Shown in pieces: positions 24,082 to 33,114 of a stretch of 64,000 nt of DNA (position 1 is the stretch's first letter; each line of letters opens with the position of its first letter). This stretch comes from CAZUDO01 sp964618895. Lineage in GTDB: Bacteria > Desulfobacterota > Binatia > DP-6. The position numbers and the translations under genes are program-made. Under the pieces are notes generated by a model. The model was not told where the DNA came from. It searched no databases and saw only the letters and a list, made by a program, of their open reading frames with translations. The stretch covers positions 1-64,000 of the forward strand of contig CAZUDO010000041.1 in the NCBI GenBank assembly GCA_964618895.1. Reading direction: 5' to 3'.

Positions 24082-24106
24082 CCGGGAGGCTGGTATTACC
24101 TCCCGG
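24082..24106 (+). terminator. Stem-loop between the transglycosylase and ALDH genes
   Basis: CCGGGAGG and CCTCCCGG form an 8-bp perfect stem with a 9-base AT-rich loop. No U-tract follows, so it is not a classical intrinsic terminator. It lies only seven bases before the ATG of the next gene and buries a GGAGG sequence. It might instead modulate translation or stabilise a transcript end. Confidence 0.4.
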
Positions 24107-24113
24107 ACTCGCC

Positions 24114-25481
24114 ATGGCCGCGCTCACGTCCGTCAATCCCACCACCGGCGAGGTGCTGGAGGCCTTCGCCGAGATGACGCCCGCCGCGCTGGAGGGCCTC
24201 TTGGCGGCGGCCGAGGCGGCGTTCCAGGACTGGCGCGAGCGGTCGTTCGACGAGCGGGGTGATCGGCTGCGGGCGGTGGCGGCGGTGCTGCGCACGCGCG
24301 CCACCAGCTACGCACGCGTCGTCGCGCGCGAGATGGGCAAGCCCCTCGCCCAAGGCGAGGCCGAGCTCGAGAAGAGCGCGTGGGTCTGCGAGTACTACGC
24401 CGAGCACGCCGCCGCCCTGCTCGCCGATGAGCCCCGTCAGACCGACGCCGGCCGCAGCCTGGTGCGCTTCGACCCGCTCGGACCGGTGCTGGCGATCATG
24501 CCGTGGAACTACCCCTTCTGGCAGGTGTTCCGGTTCGCGGCCCCGGCGCTCATGGCCGGCAACGTCGTGCTCCTGAAGCACGCCGCCAACGTGTCGCGCT
24601 GTGCCCTCGAGCTCGAGGCCCTGCTGCGCGATGGCGGGGTGCCGCCGGGCGTGTTCCAGGCCGTGCTTGCCAATCCGCCCGCCGTCGCCGGCCTGATCGC
24701 CGACCGGCGCGTGTGCGGCGTCACGCTCACCGGCAGCGAACGCGCCGGGCGCGACGTGGCGGCGTCGGCGGGCCGGGCGCTCAAGAAGACGGTCCTCGAG
24801 CTGGGCGGCAGCGACCCGTTCCTGGTGCTGGCCGATGCCGATCTCGATGCGGCGGCACGCACGGCCGCCGACGCCCGCCTGGTGAACAGCGGCCAGAGCT
24901 GCATCGCCGCCAAGCGCTTCATCGTGGTCGCCCCCGTCTTCGACGGCTTCCTCGACCGCCTGGTGGCGGCGATGCAGGGCCGCCGCCTGGGCGACCCGCT
25001 CGACCCCGCGACCCACCTGGGGCCGCAGGCGCGGCACGACCTCCGCGACACGCTGCACCGGCAGGTGGAGGCCTCGTGTGCCGGCGGCGCGACGCTCGTG
25101 CTCGGCGGCCGGGTGCCGACCGGCCCGGGCGCGTTCTACCCGCCGACGGTGCTGACGGCCGTCACCCCCGGCATGCCTGCCTTCGACGAAGAGACCTTCG
25201 GTCCGGTGGCGGCGGTGATCCGGGCGCGCGACGACGACGACGCGCTCCGGTTGGCGAACGCGTCCGCCTACGGTCTCGGTGCCTCCGTGTGGACCGCGGA
25301 CCCGGCGCGCGCGGCCCGCTTCGTGGCGCGGCTGGAGGCGGGCGCGGTGTTCGTGAACGGGCTGGTCAAGTCGGACCCGCGCCTGCCGTTCGGCGGCGTC
25401 AAGCGGTCGGGCTACGGCCGCGAGCTGGCGGAGTACGGCCTGCGCGAGTTTGTCAACGTGAAGAGCGTGTGGATCCGGTAG
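24114..25481 (+). CDS. Aldehyde dehydrogenase (succinate-semialdehyde dehydrogenase-like)
   Basis: A 455-residue ALDH. SVNPTTGEVLEAF opens it. PWNYPFWQVFRFAAPALMAG then NVVLLKHA binds cofactor; the Lys of the usual KP(A/S) is kept but followed by His. The catalytic Glu is in VLELGGSDPFLVL and the catalytic Cys in NSGQSCIAAKRFIV. The end (DPRLPFGGVKRSGYGREL) is that of the SSADH subgroup (GabD/Sad). It probably oxidises succinate semialdehyde or a related short aldehyde with NAD(P). The gene stops two bases before the GTG of dinB, so the two are co-transcribed, a metabolically unrelated pairing. Confidence 0.87.
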   Translation: MAALTSVNPTTGEVLEAFAEMTPAALEGLLAAAEAAFQDWRERSFDERGDRLRAVAAVLRTRATSYARVVAREMGKPLAQGEAELEKSAWVCEYYAEHAAALLADEPRQTDAGRSLVRFDPLGPVLAIMPWNYPFWQVFRFAAPALMAGNVVLLKHAANVSRCALELEALLRDGGVPPGVFQAVLANPPAVAGLIADRRVCGVTLTGSERAGRDVAASAGRALKKTVLELGGSDPFLVLADADLDAAARTAADARLVNSGQSCIAAKRFIVVAPVFDGFLDRLVAAMQGRRLGDPLDPATHLGPQARHDLRDTLHRQVEASCAGGATLVLGGRVPTGPGAFYPPTVLTAVTPGMPAFDEETFGPVAAVIRARDDDDALRLANASAYGLGASVWTADPARAARFVARLEAGAVFVNGLVKSDPRLPFGGVKRSGYGRELAEYGLREFVNVKSVWIR

Positions 25482-25483
25482 CC

Positions 25484-26713
25484 GTGGCAGCCGCGCCCTA
25501 CCACCCCGTGATCCTGCATGCCGACATGGACGCGTTCTACGCTGCCGTCGAGCAGCGCGACCGTCCCGAGCTGCGCGGCCGGCCCGTGATCGTGGGCGGG
25601 ACGAGCACGCGCGGTGTGGTGTCGGCCGCGTCGTACGAGGCGCGCCGCTTCGGCGTGCACTCGGCCATGCCCAGCGTGCAGGCGCGTGCGCTCTGCCCGG
25701 ACGGCGTCTTCCTGCCCGGCGCCATGAGCAAGTACCGTCGGATCGGGGCGGAGCTCCGTACACTCTTCGCCACCGTGAGCCCGGCGGTCGAGCCCATCTC
25801 CGTCGACGAGGCGTTCATCGACGTGACCGCGTCGGTGGCGCTCCTCGGCCCGCCGCTCGCCATCGGCCGCCTGCTGAAGGACCGCGTGCGCGCCGCCACC
25901 GGACTGGCGGTGTCGATCGGCATCGGCCCGGGTAAGATGGTGGCCAAGATCGCGAGTGACGTCTCCAAGCCGGACGGCCTGCTCGAGGTGGCGCCGGAGC
26001 GCGTGGCGGCGTTCCTGCTGCCGTTGCCGGTGTCGCGACTGTGGGGGGTCGGTCCGGTAGCCGCGGCGGCACTGGCTCACGCCGGTGTCGCCACCATCGG
26101 CGATCTGGCGGTGTGCCCGCCCGCGGTGCTCGCGACCCACGTCGGCGCGCAGGCGGCGGCCCAGCTCACGCGTCTGGCCCGCGGGGAGGATGCACGCACG
26201 GTCGAGCCCGAGCGCGACGCCAAGTCTTACGGCGAGGAGGGCACCTTCGCGGCGGATACCACCGCCGCCGACGTCGTGCGCGGCGCCATCCTGGCACACG
26301 CCGACGCGATCGGCCGGCGCCTGCGCCGCGACGGTGTGCTGGCGCGTACGGTGACCTTGAAGGTGAAACTCGCCCGCCGCCTGGGCGGGGGGCGCTTCCC
26401 GCTGCTCACGCGCCAGGCGGCGCTGCCCGCGCCCACCGACGATGGCCAGGTGCTGGCGCAGGCGGCGCTCGCCCTGTGGGCGCGCCACCGGCCACGTGAA
26501 GCGGTACGTTTGATCGGGGTCACGGCGGCCGGAATCGACGGCGCCTCGCCGCAGCTCGGGCTCTTCCCAGACGGCGAGCGTGTCCGGCGGGCGGCGTTGA
26601 ACCACGCCCTCGACCACATCGTCGCCCGCTTCGGTGACGCCAGCATCGGCCGCGGCGGGGCGCGGCGGCAGCAGGGGCTGTCCGAGCGCGTCAAGCACGG
26701 CGAGGACGAATAG
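25484..26713 (+). CDS. dinB: DNA polymerase IV (Y-family, translesion)
   Basis: A 409-residue Y-family polymerase. Catalytic acids are visible in ILHADMDAFYAAVEQ (D14, D16) and SVDEAFIDVT (D108, E109). The helix-hairpin-helix region is around LPVSRLWGVGPVAAAALAHA. The little-finger domain runs from about 235, including KSYGEEGTFAADTT. A beta-clamp motif QLGLF lies near the C-terminus, followed by about 45 further residues. It bypasses damaged template bases with low fidelity. The start is a GTG two bases after the ALDH stop; the first Asp motif follows immediately, so no shorter start works. No LexA box is evident since the promoter must lie upstream of the ALDH. Confidence 0.93.
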   Translation: MAAAPYHPVILHADMDAFYAAVEQRDRPELRGRPVIVGGTSTRGVVSAASYEARRFGVHSAMPSVQARALCPDGVFLPGAMSKYRRIGAELRTLFATVSPAVEPISVDEAFIDVTASVALLGPPLAIGRLLKDRVRAATGLAVSIGIGPGKMVAKIASDVSKPDGLLEVAPERVAAFLLPLPVSRLWGVGPVAAAALAHAGVATIGDLAVCPPAVLATHVGAQAAAQLTRLARGEDARTVEPERDAKSYGEEGTFAADTTAADVVRGAILAHADAIGRRLRRDGVLARTVTLKVKLARRLGGGRFPLLTRQAALPAPTDDGQVLAQAALALWARHRPREAVRLIGVTAAGIDGASPQLGLFPDGERVRRAALNHALDHIVARFGDASIGRGGARRQQGLSERVKHGEDE

Positions 26714-26722
26714 GGGGACCGC

Positions 26723-27694
26723 ATGCAGTACGTTGCGCTCGGCCGGACGGGCCTCACGGTGAGCCGGCTCTGTCTCGGCACGATGAACTTCGGTCCGCTC
26801 ACCACGGAAGCGGACAGCTTCGCCATCATGGACGCGGCGCTCGAGGCGGGTGTCAATTTCTTCGACACCGCCAACGTGTACGGCTGGAAGACGGGCGAGG
26901 GCATCACCGAGCAGATCGTCGGCCGCTGGCTGGCGCGGGGAGGCGGCCGGCGCGAGCGCTGCGTTCTGGCCACCAAGGTCTACGGCAAGATGGGGCCGGG
27001 GCCGAATGACCGCGGGCTGTCGGCGTACCACATTCGCCGCGCCTGCGACGAGAGCCTCCGCCGGCTCTGCACCGATCGCATCGACCTCTACCAGATGCAT
27101 CACGTCGACCGGAGCGCACCGTGGGACGAGATCTGGCAGGCGATGGAGCAGCTGGTGGCGGCGGGCAAGGTGCTCTACGTCGGCAGCAGCAACTTCGCCG
27201 GCTGGCAGATCGCGCAGGCGAGCGCCACGGCGGCAGCACGGCATTTCCTGGGCCCGGTGTCGGAGCAGAGTCTCTACAACCTCGCCGCCCGTACCGTGGA
27301 GCTGGAGGTGATCCCGGCCTGCCGCGCCTGTGGACTCGGGCTGATCCCGTGGAGCCCGCTCGGCGGCGGGCTGCTGGCGGGCGCGAGTACGTCGGGGGCC
27401 GGTGGGCGGCGCGCCGGCGAGCGGGCACGGACGGCGGCCGAGCGCCAGCGGCCCCAGCTGGAACGCTATGACGCCCTGTGCCGGACGCTCGGCGAGCGGC
27501 CGGCCGACATGGCACTCGCCTGGTTGCTCCACAACCCGGTGGTGACTGCCCCGATCGTCGGCCCGCGCACGCTGGAGCAGCTGACCGGGAGCTTGCGCGC
27601 GCTCGACATCACGCTCGGCCAGGAGACGCGCGCGCAGCTCGACGACATCTGGCCCGGCCCGGGTGGCGAGGCGCCGGAAGCGTACGCGTGGTGA
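26723..27694 (+). CDS. Aldo/keto reductase
   Basis: A 323-residue TIM-barrel NADPH-dependent oxidoreductase. The catalytic tetrad is visible as D48 and Y53 (FFDTANVYGW), K85 (VLATKVYGKMG) and H126 (DLYQMHHVD). The sequence opening YVALGRTGLTVSRLCLGTMN is that of the AKR11/YghZ-like group. Cofactor residues lie near GPRTLEQLTGSL. It reduces carbonyls to alcohols; the natural substrate is unknown. It begins nine bases after dinB, so ALDH, dinB and AKR look like one transcription unit. Confidence 0.9.
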   Translation: MQYVALGRTGLTVSRLCLGTMNFGPLTTEADSFAIMDAALEAGVNFFDTANVYGWKTGEGITEQIVGRWLARGGGRRERCVLATKVYGKMGPGPNDRGLSAYHIRRACDESLRRLCTDRIDLYQMHHVDRSAPWDEIWQAMEQLVAAGKVLYVGSSNFAGWQIAQASATAAARHFLGPVSEQSLYNLAARTVELEVIPACRACGLGLIPWSPLGGGLLAGASTSGAGGRRAGERARTAAERQRPQLERYDALCRTLGERPADMALAWLLHNPVVTAPIVGPRTLEQLTGSLRALDITLGQETRAQLDDIWPGPGGEAPEAYAW

Positions 27695-27872
27695 GCAGCA
27701 AGGCGCATGCCGCGCGCCACGGGTTTCGCTGCCGCGTGCGCGCGCCCCAGAACTGTTCGTAATCCTCTGCGAGCGATTCGCTTTCGATCGCGGGTCGGGT
27801 GGGTCACGATGGCGACACCGGGCGACACGTCCAGCCCCGCCACTTCGTCGTCCCCGCGAGGATTCCCACCCC

Positions 27873-30317
27873 ATGCACACCGCGACCCGCACCGTCCTTG
27901 GACTCACCGCCCTGCTGCTCTCGGGCCTGACGCCGGCCACGGCACAGGTGACGCCGACCGAGACGATCGCCTTCCCCACGATCGCCGACACCTACGTCGA
28001 GAGCACGTTGCCGACGAGCAACTTCGACACCGACGCTCGCGTGCGCGCGGATGCGGTGCCGATCCGCATCAGCTACCTGCGCTTCGCGGTGAGCGGCCTC
28101 GGCGGCCGGCCGGTGCAGTCGGCCAAGGTGCGGCTCGGCGTCAGCGGGCCGAGCACCAAGGGTGGCAGCATGCACCTCATCTCCAACGGGATATGGAACC
28201 CGTCGGTAATCACCTACGATACGCGTCCCGCCGTCGACGGACCGGCGCTGGCGACGCTCGGCACGGTGGCGCTCGGGTCCACGGTCGATTTCAACGTGAC
28301 CGCCGCGGTCACCGGCGAGGGCACCTACAACTTCGCCCTCGACAGCACCTCCGACGACGGCGTGTCCTACAACTCTTCGGCCGCGCCGAGCGGCGTGCGC
28401 CCGCAGTTGGTGATCACCGTGCCGGCGGCGGCGAGCCCCGTGGTCCGTATCGCGCAGCCGCTCGATGGCGCCGTCCTGTTCGTGGGCGACACGGCCACGC
28501 TCGAGGGCACGGTCACCGACGATATGGACGCCGACCTGGTCGCGGCGCTGGCGTGGACCTCGAACCTCCAGGGCGCGCTCGGCACCGGCGCCCTGGTGCC
28601 GGCCGCGCTCGCCGAGGGGAACCATACCATCACGGCGGCGGTCACGGACTCGAGCGGCAATCCCGGCATGGCGCAGATCGCGGTGAGCGTGCGGCCGCGG
28701 CCCGCCATGAACATGCCCCCGGTGGTGACCATCGGTGCCCCGGCGGCCGCCACGGCGGTTGCCAACGGCCAGGCAATCACCTTCACGGGCTCTGCGGCGG
28801 ACGCCGAGGACGGGGCGGTGACCGGCAGCCTGCAGTGGACGTCGAGCCTCGACGGCACCATTGGTACCGGCGCCACCTTCACCCGAGTCCTCCGTGCCGG
28901 GACGCATCGCATCGCCGCCCGCGTGACCGACAGCGGCGGCCAGACGGGTTCGGATTCGATCACCGTGACCGTCATGCCCCCCGAGTCGATGACCTTCACG
29001 GCGGTTGCCGACACGTACGTGAGCGCGTCCAAGCCGACGCGAAAGTACGGCACCGTCACCCGCATCACTGCGGGTGCGACGCCGGACCGTCAGGCGTTCA
29101 TCCGGTTCGCCGTGTCGGGCGTGTCGCCGTTCTCGGTCACCCGCGCCATCCTGCGCCTCACGGTCGGCTCCAATGCGACCGACGGCAGCGGGATGGGCGG
29201 CACGGTCCACCAGATCACGAACACCACGTGGTCCGAGGGGTCGACGTACTACCGCAACCGGCCGGCGATCGACGGCCCGGCCCTGGCCACAGCGGGTTCG
29301 GTGGCAATCAAGCAGGTGGTCGACTTCGACGTGACCGGCGCGGTCGCCGGTGACGGGAGCGTGAGTTTTGCGCTGGTCACGCCCCTGGCCGACAGCGTGG
29401 TCTACCGCAGTCGCGAGTCGACCAGCGGGAAGCCGCAGCTCATCCTGAGCCTCGGTGCGCCCCACATCGTGCTGAACGGCACCTTTGCTGCGTCGTACCA
29501 GAACGAGACCCTGTACCCGAACAGCCGCATCGACGCGCGCGGCGCCACCTTCCTGTCGGCGCTCGCCAACCGCTACCCGATCAACCTGGGCGGCGGCCCG
29601 GGCGTGCTCTGGACCGGCGGCCTGGTCCTCGGGCAGTGGAGCCGGACCCTCACCTGGACCGAGATGCACGACCTCAACAACGCCGCCATCGTGTTCGAGA
29701 ACGCGACCCTCACCGTGGATGGGCTGCGCATCGACAACGTGACCGACGGCGTCCGCCCGCAGGACGCCAGCACGTTCACTGTCCGCAACGTGCGCATGAG
29801 CTACGTGCGCGACGACTGCGTGGAGAACGACCATGTGATGGGCGGCCTGGTCGACGACTCGCTGCTCGACGGCTGCTACAACGCCTTCAGCGCCCGGCCG
29901 TCGCAGGCGATCATCGACAGCGGCTTCAGCGGCGCGACCTACACCTGGACCATCCAGAACACCCTTGTCCGCCTCCAGCCCATGCCCGGGCCCAACAGCG
30001 CCACCGCCGACGGCCTCGGGCACGGCGGCTTCTTCAAGTGGCACAAGTGGGACGACCCGGCGAACAGCATCTCCCCGAAGCTCGCGCTGCACAACAACAT
30101 CTTCCTCGCCGAGCGCGTTGGGGACGTGGGTGGCGACCGCATGGGCGTCCCGCCCGGGCAGGTCGTCAGCTGCTCCAACAACGTCGTCGTCTGGCTCGGC
30201 GGCGGAGCGTTCCCGGGCACGCTGCCGGGCCCCTGCTTCACGGTCACCACCAACCGCGGCGTGTGGGACAACGCGCTGGCGAGCTGGACCGTGCGGCACC
30301 CGGGCGTCGCCCCCTGA
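27873..30317 (+). CDS. Secreted DNRLRE / Ig-like / parallel beta-helix protein
   Basis: An 814-residue exported protein. The signal peptide is MHTATRTVLGLTALLLSGLT then PATAQ. The first DNRLRE-type domain (about 30-185) has ADTYVESTLPTSNF and YLRFAVSGLGG. Two Ig/PKD-like repeats (about 190-285 and 286-370) follow, sharing LAWTSNLQGALGTG and LQWTSSLDGTIGTG. A second DNRLRE domain (about 372-520) has ADTYVSASKPTRKYG. The C-terminal 290 residues read as a right-handed beta-helix, with VRNVRMSYVRDDCVENDHVM, LLDGCYNAFSARPSQ and ALHNNIFLAER. Together these suggest a surface polysaccharide-binding or -degrading protein, though no lyase active site can be assigned. The ATG at 27873 starts the signal peptide. 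Confidence 0.8.
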   Translation: MHTATRTVLGLTALLLSGLTPATAQVTPTETIAFPTIADTYVESTLPTSNFDTDARVRADAVPIRISYLRFAVSGLGGRPVQSAKVRLGVSGPSTKGGSMHLISNGIWNPSVITYDTRPAVDGPALATLGTVALGSTVDFNVTAAVTGEGTYNFALDSTSDDGVSYNSSAAPSGVRPQLVITVPAAASPVVRIAQPLDGAVLFVGDTATLEGTVTDDMDADLVAALAWTSNLQGALGTGALVPAALAEGNHTITAAVTDSSGNPGMAQIAVSVRPRPAMNMPPVVTIGAPAAATAVANGQAITFTGSAADAEDGAVTGSLQWTSSLDGTIGTGATFTRVLRAGTHRIAARVTDSGGQTGSDSITVTVMPPESMTFTAVADTYVSASKPTRKYGTVTRITAGATPDRQAFIRFAVSGVSPFSVTRAILRLTVGSNATDGSGMGGTVHQITNTTWSEGSTYYRNRPAIDGPALATAGSVAIKQVVDFDVTGAVAGDGSVSFALVTPLADSVVYRSRESTSGKPQLILSLGAPHIVLNGTFAASYQNETLYPNSRIDARGATFLSALANRYPINLGGGPGVLWTGGLVLGQWSRTLTWTEMHDLNNAAIVFENATLTVDGLRIDNVTDGVRPQDASTFTVRNVRMSYVRDDCVENDHVMGGLVDDSLLDGCYNAFSARPSQAIIDSGFSGATYTWTIQNTLVRLQPMPGPNSATADGLGHGGFFKWHKWDDPANSISPKLALHNNIFLAERVGDVGGDRMGVPPGQVVSCSNNVVVWLGGGAFPGTLPGPCFTVTTNRGVWDNALASWTVRHPGVAP

Positions 30318-30318
30318 C

Positions 30319-30343
30319 GCGCCGGCGCTGGTAGCGCCGGTGC
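30319..30343 (+). terminator. GC-rich hairpin after the DNRLRE gene
   Basis: GCGCCGGCGCT and AGCGCCGGTGC pair over 11 bp (one G-U) with a GGT loop, beginning two bases after the stop codon. No T-tract follows. It is probably the 3' end structure of the transcript or a Rho-assisted terminator. Confidence 0.5.
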
Positions 30344-30365
30344 GGGGACGGCAGAATGCCGCTCC

Positions 30366-30851
30366 ATGTCGCTCGCCATCCGTCAAGCGTGCCCCGACGA
30401 CGCCGACACCGTCCACCGCTTCATCGTCGAGCTGGCCACCTACGAGCATGCGCCCGACGCGGTCGAGGTGACGCCCGCCGAGCTGCGAGCCCAGCTCGCG
30501 AGCCCGACGCCGCCCTTCGAATGCGTGCTCGCCGAGCTTGCCGGCGAGCCGGTCGGCTGCGCCATCTTCTTCCCCAACTACTCCACCTGGCGCGGACGTC
30601 GCGGGCTCTACCTGGAGGACCTGGTCGTCCGCGAGCGCTTCCGCGGCCGCGGCATCGGCCGGGCGCTGCTCGGGCACGTGTGCGGGCTCGCCCTGGCGCG
30701 CGGCTGCACGCGGGTCGAGTGGGCGGTGCTCGACTGGAACACGCCGGCGATCGCGTTCTACCGCTCGCTCGGGGCGATCGCGCTCGACGAGTGGACGGTG
30801 TACCGGCTGGCGGACCGGGCGCTCGACCGCATGGCCGGCGCGGCGACATGA
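30366..30851 (+). CDS. GNAT-family N-acetyltransferase
   Basis: A 161-residue acetyl-CoA-dependent transferase. AIRQACPDDADTVHRFIVEL starts the fold. LYLEDLVVRERFRGRGIGRA then LLGHV is motif A (R/Q-x-x-G-x-G/A, acetyl-CoA pyrophosphate loop). WAVLDWNTPAIAFYRSLGA is motif B. The FPNYSTWRGRRGLYLEDL block is that of diamine/spermidine acetyltransferase-like (SAT1-type) members. The substrate is likely a small amine, by family. The upstream hairpin separates it from the DNRLRE gene. Single gene. Confidence 0.85.
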   Translation: MSLAIRQACPDDADTVHRFIVELATYEHAPDAVEVTPAELRAQLASPTPPFECVLAELAGEPVGCAIFFPNYSTWRGRRGLYLEDLVVRERFRGRGIGRALLGHVCGLALARGCTRVEWAVLDWNTPAIAFYRSLGAIALDEWTVYRLADRALDRMAGAAT

Positions 30852-31056
30852 CCACGGAAGCCGGGGCCCGCGGCGGTGGTAGGCCCCGGCCCCGGCCCCG
30901 GCCGGACGCACCTTGCGGTCAAGCGCCGCACGGACTACAAGCATTTGCCATTCGCGACGTTTGTGCGCGACTCTGCCGTCGATAGGCGACGGCTCGTCTC
31001 TCGCCCAGGCCGCGGAACCACCCGAATCGGGCTCCTCCGAGCCAAGGAAGCAGGTC

Positions 31057-31368
31057 ATGGGCAAGAAGATATTCGTCGGCAACCTCTCATTTGACACCAC
31101 AAGCGCCGATCTGGAGAAGCTCTTCGGTGAGGTCGGGGCGTGCGAGTCGGCCTCGGTCGTGACCGACCGTGCCACCGGCCGCTCGCGCGGCTTCGGTTTC
31201 GTCGAGATGAGCAGCGCCAGCGAAGCGCAGTCCGCCATCAACACGCTCAACGGGCGGGAGGTGCAGGGCCGCAACATCAACGTCAGCGAGGCCAAAGAGC
31301 GCAGCAGCAGCGATCGCGGTCGCCCCGGTGGTGGCGGTGGTGGTGGCGGCGGCGGCCGCCGGTACTGA
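31057..31368 (+). CDS. Bacterial RRM (RNA recognition motif) protein, glycine-rich tail
   Basis: A 103-residue protein. One RRM spans residues 1-82, with RNP2 as KIFVGNLSF and RNP1 as RSRGFGFVEM. The tail SDRGRPGGGG ends in a run of ten Gly and GRRY. These glycine-rich RRM proteins are single-stranded RNA binders often induced by cold. The start ATG at 31057 has AAGGAAG upstream. The leader of about 100 bases carries the adjoining hairpins CCCGAATCGGG and GGCTCCTCCGAGCC just before the ribosome site. The next gene begins five bases after its stop, so the two are co-translated. Confidence 0.92.
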   Translation: MGKKIFVGNLSFDTTSADLEKLFGEVGACESASVVTDRATGRSRGFGFVEMSSASEAQSAINTLNGREVQGRNINVSEAKERSSSDRGRPGGGGGGGGGGRRY

Positions 31369-31373
31369 AGGCG

Positions 31374-31730
31374 GTGCGCGGCCACGAAGTCGTCCTCGCG
31401 CAGCAGCGGCTGCTCGATTCCATCAGCGGCCGGATTTCGAGCCGGCTGAGCACCACGATGCACGATGCGCAGGACGCGGAAGGTCTGAACCTCGCCGTCG
31501 TCCTGCGCGAACGTGGGCGTACCGTGCGCATCGAGATCCCGCTCGAGGCGCTCACCCGGGCGGTGAACGATCCCAGCGCCCTGGAGGCGTTGCGCATCCG
31601 CCTGAAGGGCCGCCGCGATCGCATGCTGTTCCGGCGCCCACCCGCACCGCTCCCGAAGCATATCGCGCCCTTGTCGTCGTTCGGGACGGACGGTCCACGG
31701 GGCGGATTCCGCCCACGCGGCCGGCGCTGA
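31374..31730 (+). CDS. Uncharacterised protein encoded directly after the RRM gene
   Basis: A 118-residue product from a GTG at 31374 with AAGG just before it. The first 85 residues look structured (VVLAQQRLLDSISGRISSRL, LAVVLRERGRTVRIEIPLEA, LEALRIRLKGRRDRMLF). The tail is basic and Gly/Arg/Pro-rich (SFGTDGPRGGFRPRGRR), like an RNA-binding tail. No family is recognised. The five-base spacing to the RRM gene suggests a partner in RNA metabolism. That is inference from context. Confidence 0.55.
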   Translation: MRGHEVVLAQQRLLDSISGRISSRLSTTMHDAQDAEGLNLAVVLRERGRTVRIEIPLEALTRAVNDPSALEALRIRLKGRRDRMLFRRPPAPLPKHIAPLSSFGTDGPRGGFRPRGRR

Positions 31731-31757
31731 GTTCCCGCCCGGGGTGGCGGCGGTGCG

Positions 31758-32621
31758 CTACCGCCGCGCCGCCGGGCGGATCAACCCTTCCTGGGCGACC
31801 GACACCACCAGCGTGCCGTCGCGCGTGTAGAGGTGCCCCATCGCGAACCCACGCGCCCCGTGGGCGGACGGGCTCTCCTGCGCGTACAGGAGCCAGGCGT
31901 CGGCGCGGAACGGGCGGTGGAACCACATGGCGTGGTCGAGGCTCGCCATCATGTAGCGCGGGTCGTTCCACGGGATGGCGTGCGGCAGCGTGGCGGTGTC
32001 GAGGAGGGTCAGGTCGGAGGCGTACACCACCACGCACTGATGCAGCAGCAGCGGATCCGGCAGCCGGCCGTTGGTGCGGATCCAGACCAGCTGGCGTGGC
32101 GGCCGCTCCACCGGATGGAACGGGTCCGCGAACTCGACACTGCGGACCTCGATGGCCCGGTCGCGCGTGAGCCAGCGGCGGACCTCCGCCGGCACGCGGT
32201 CGAGCACGGGCGCGATGCGTTCGGCGTAGGTGGGGAGCGTGTCGGGGTCGGGCGCGTCCGGCATTGCCGTCTGGTGCGTGGGGCCGGTCTCGTCGGGCTG
32301 GAACGAAGCCGAGAGATGGAAGATCGCCTGCCCGTGCTGGATGGCGACCACGCGCCGGGTGGTGAAGGTGTGCCCGTCGCGGATGCGGTCGACCTGGTAG
32401 AGGATGGGTGCCGACGGATCGCCCGGGCGCAGGAAATAGGCGTGCAGCGAGTGCACCGTGCCGCGCTCGACCGTGCGACCGGCGGCCACCAGCGCCTGCC
32501 CGGCGACCTGCCCGCCGAACACGCGTTGGCGCTGCTCCTGTGGGCTCCGGCCCCGGAAGATATTCACCTCGAGCTCTTCCAGGTCGAGGATGGCGAGGAG
32601 TTCGTCGAGTGCCGTGGGCAT
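31758..32621 (-). CDS. tesB: Acyl-CoA thioesterase II
   Basis: A 287-residue double hotdog-fold thioesterase that hydrolyses medium/long-chain acyl-CoA. Landmarks: VFGGQVAGQALVAAGRTVER then VHSLHAYFLRPGD in the first hotdog, and LLHQCVVVYASDLTLLDTAT (with the conserved Asp), SLDHAMWFHRPFRADAWLLY and GLIRPA in the second. Length fits TesB. The ATG at 32621 matches the family N-terminus (MPTALDELLAILDLEEL); an ATG six codons upstream is possible. It belongs to the fatty-acyl-CoA theme of the window. It is convergent with the RRM pair. Confidence 0.92.
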   Translation of the reverse strand: MPTALDELLAILDLEELEVNIFRGRSPQEQRQRVFGGQVAGQALVAAGRTVERGTVHSLHAYFLRPGDPSAPILYQVDRIRDGHTFTTRRVVAIQHGQAIFHLSASFQPDETGPTHQTAMPDAPDPDTLPTYAERIAPVLDRVPAEVRRWLTRDRAIEVRSVEFADPFHPVERPPRQLVWIRTNGRLPDPLLLHQCVVVYASDLTLLDTATLPHAIPWNDPRYMMASLDHAMWFHRPFRADAWLLYAQESPSAHGARGFAMGHLYTRDGTLVVSVAQEGLIRPAARR

Positions 32622-32724
32622 GGGGAGCCCTTGTGGCACGAGCGGCGAAGCGGCGCGAGGTCGGGAACCTGCGCGGCGCGGACGGCGTGGCAGGGTTGTG
32701 ATGCCGGGGCTTGGCCAGCGCCGC

Positions 32725-32967
32725 TCAGCCCTTCGTCTTCAGGCTCGTGGCGTTGTCGCGGATGAACGCGCGAATCTCGTCCGCCATGTCGAGCAGCTTC
32801 TCCCACTGCTCCTTGTAGAGCGTCACCGGAAAGCGGCCGAGGCCGTACACCGACAGTCCGCCCTTCTCGCTCACCTTCATGGTGATGCCGCGACTGGCGG
32901 TGCGGCGCATGCGCTCGTTCTCGGCCCGCAACCGCTCCAACTCTGCCTGCGTGTCTTCATCCGCCAT
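32725..32967 (-). CDS. Conserved small protein with GLGRFPVTLYKEQW motif
   Basis: An 80-residue protein. A short N-terminal coiled coil (DTQAELERLRAENERM) is followed by a compact conserved block (MKVSEKGGLSVYGLGRFPVT then LYKEQWEKLLDMADEIRAF). I recognise this as a recurring family of short bacterial proteins without assigned function. The ATG at 32967 is the natural start. It lies about 100 bases upstream of tesB on the same strand. Cytosolic, probably oligomeric through the coiled coil. Confidence 0.65.
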   Translation of the reverse strand: MADEDTQAELERLRAENERMRRTASRGITMKVSEKGGLSVYGLGRFPVTLYKEQWEKLLDMADEIRAFIRDNATSLKTKG

Positions 32968-33114
32968 GCCGCTCCGATAGCAGGGCGGGCGGGGCGAGGC
33001 CAGCGGGGCGAGGCCAGCGGGTTGACCCGTTGGCCCACCCGGTCGTAGATCGTCGCCGGGGCCGTCATGCCGTCCATATCCACGGCGGCTACTGCTACAT
33101 GACGGAGCTGCCGA

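Noticed and set aside
27804..31661. 1285-codon antisense frame across the DNRLRE, GNAT and RRM genes
   Set aside because: Composition is that of an antisense shadow and the opposite strand has convincing domains.
33001..33060. GAGGCCAGCGGGGC tandem pair and GGGTTGACCC hairpin
   Set aside because: Only two short copies and a weak stem; not distinguishable from GC-rich background.
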